20,549 nt of DNA from Pelargonium cotyledonis (lineage: Eukaryota > Streptophyta > Magnoliopsida > Geraniales > Geraniaceae). The DNA is taken from assembly GCA_036897625.1 (NCBI GenBank), contig JAYMTA010001336.1, positions 1 to 20,549 of the forward strand, written 5' to 3'. Below are positions 20,547-20,549 of this stretch, piece after piece. The notes under the pieces are model-generated. The model made no database searches and was not told where the DNA came from. It worked only from the letters and a program-made list of their open reading frames with translations. Position numbers and translations under genes: made by a program. Within the stretch, counting starts at the first letter, position 1. Each line of letters opens with the position of its first letter.

Positions 20547-20549
20547 GAC

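Larger units (their letters stand above)
19312..20549. other. AT-rich intergenic region upstream of REF4
   Basis: No coding frame of note is present. The region carries a diverged direct repeat of period ~135 (19412-19652), a smaller direct echo GATACTATTTAT at about 19350 and 19391, a 20-base palindrome (20069-20088), diverged repeats of period ~61 (20189-20290), several A-rich tracts including a run at 20443-20459, and a GC-richer end with a 20-base tandem repeat. The pattern suggests layers of old repeat insertions. Confidence 0.5.

Noticed and set aside
1-20549. CRISPR array, operon, prophage or other prokaryotic system
   Set aside because: The window is plant nuclear DNA with spliced genes; no regularly spaced repeats with unique spacers and no bacterial gene organisation are present.

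Overview
This is nuclear DNA from a flowering plant, most likely a woody or herbaceous rosid eudicot. The evidence is AT-rich intergenic sequence, short GT-AG introns and three multi-exon genes whose spliced products match well-known plant families. I found no bacterial, organellar or viral gene block, and no sign of a new multi-gene system. The interest lies in regulatory and repeat structure around three conserved genes.

Layout. Positions 1-188 hold the last ~60 codons of an unrecognised, very acidic reading frame. 189-1500 is AT-rich intergenic sequence and the promoter of the first full gene. A non-coding leader exon (about 1505-1643) and a leader intron (1644-2522, carrying a decayed tRNA-derived SINE) precede an OSCA1/CSC1-type mechanosensitive, osmo-gated calcium-permeable channel on the + strand (CDS 2556-6273, 11 exons, 755 aa). 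It runs tail-to-tail into PALE CRESS (PAC), a plastid 50S ribosome biogenesis/chloroplast development protein on the - strand (CDS 10015-6901, 7 exons, 321 aa). Behind it on the same strand lies REF4/MED33, a plant-specific Mediator tail subunit that restrains phenylpropanoid synthesis (CDS 18987-10698, 12 exons, 1331 aa). I traced all three through their splice junctions by eye, and reading frame is kept across every junction.

The PAC and REF4 genes are neighbours here as they are in Arabidopsis (locus numbers At2g48120 and At2g48110, recalled from memory), so this is an old conserved gene pair. The channel gene is not an Arabidopsis neighbour of that pair as far as I recall.

From 19018 to the end lies the REF4 leader and promoter, then AT-rich sequence with several degenerate direct repeats, a palindrome, poly(A) tracts and, at the very end, a more GC-rich stretch that may be the start of another repeat or gene. 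The genes share no obvious pathway. Points worth a second look are a 66-codon upstream reading frame overlapping the REF4 start, a 15-bp direct repeat flanking an A-rich/TATA segment in the REF4 promoter, a cluster of AACCGG motifs in front of PAC, and the SINE relic in the channel leader intron.
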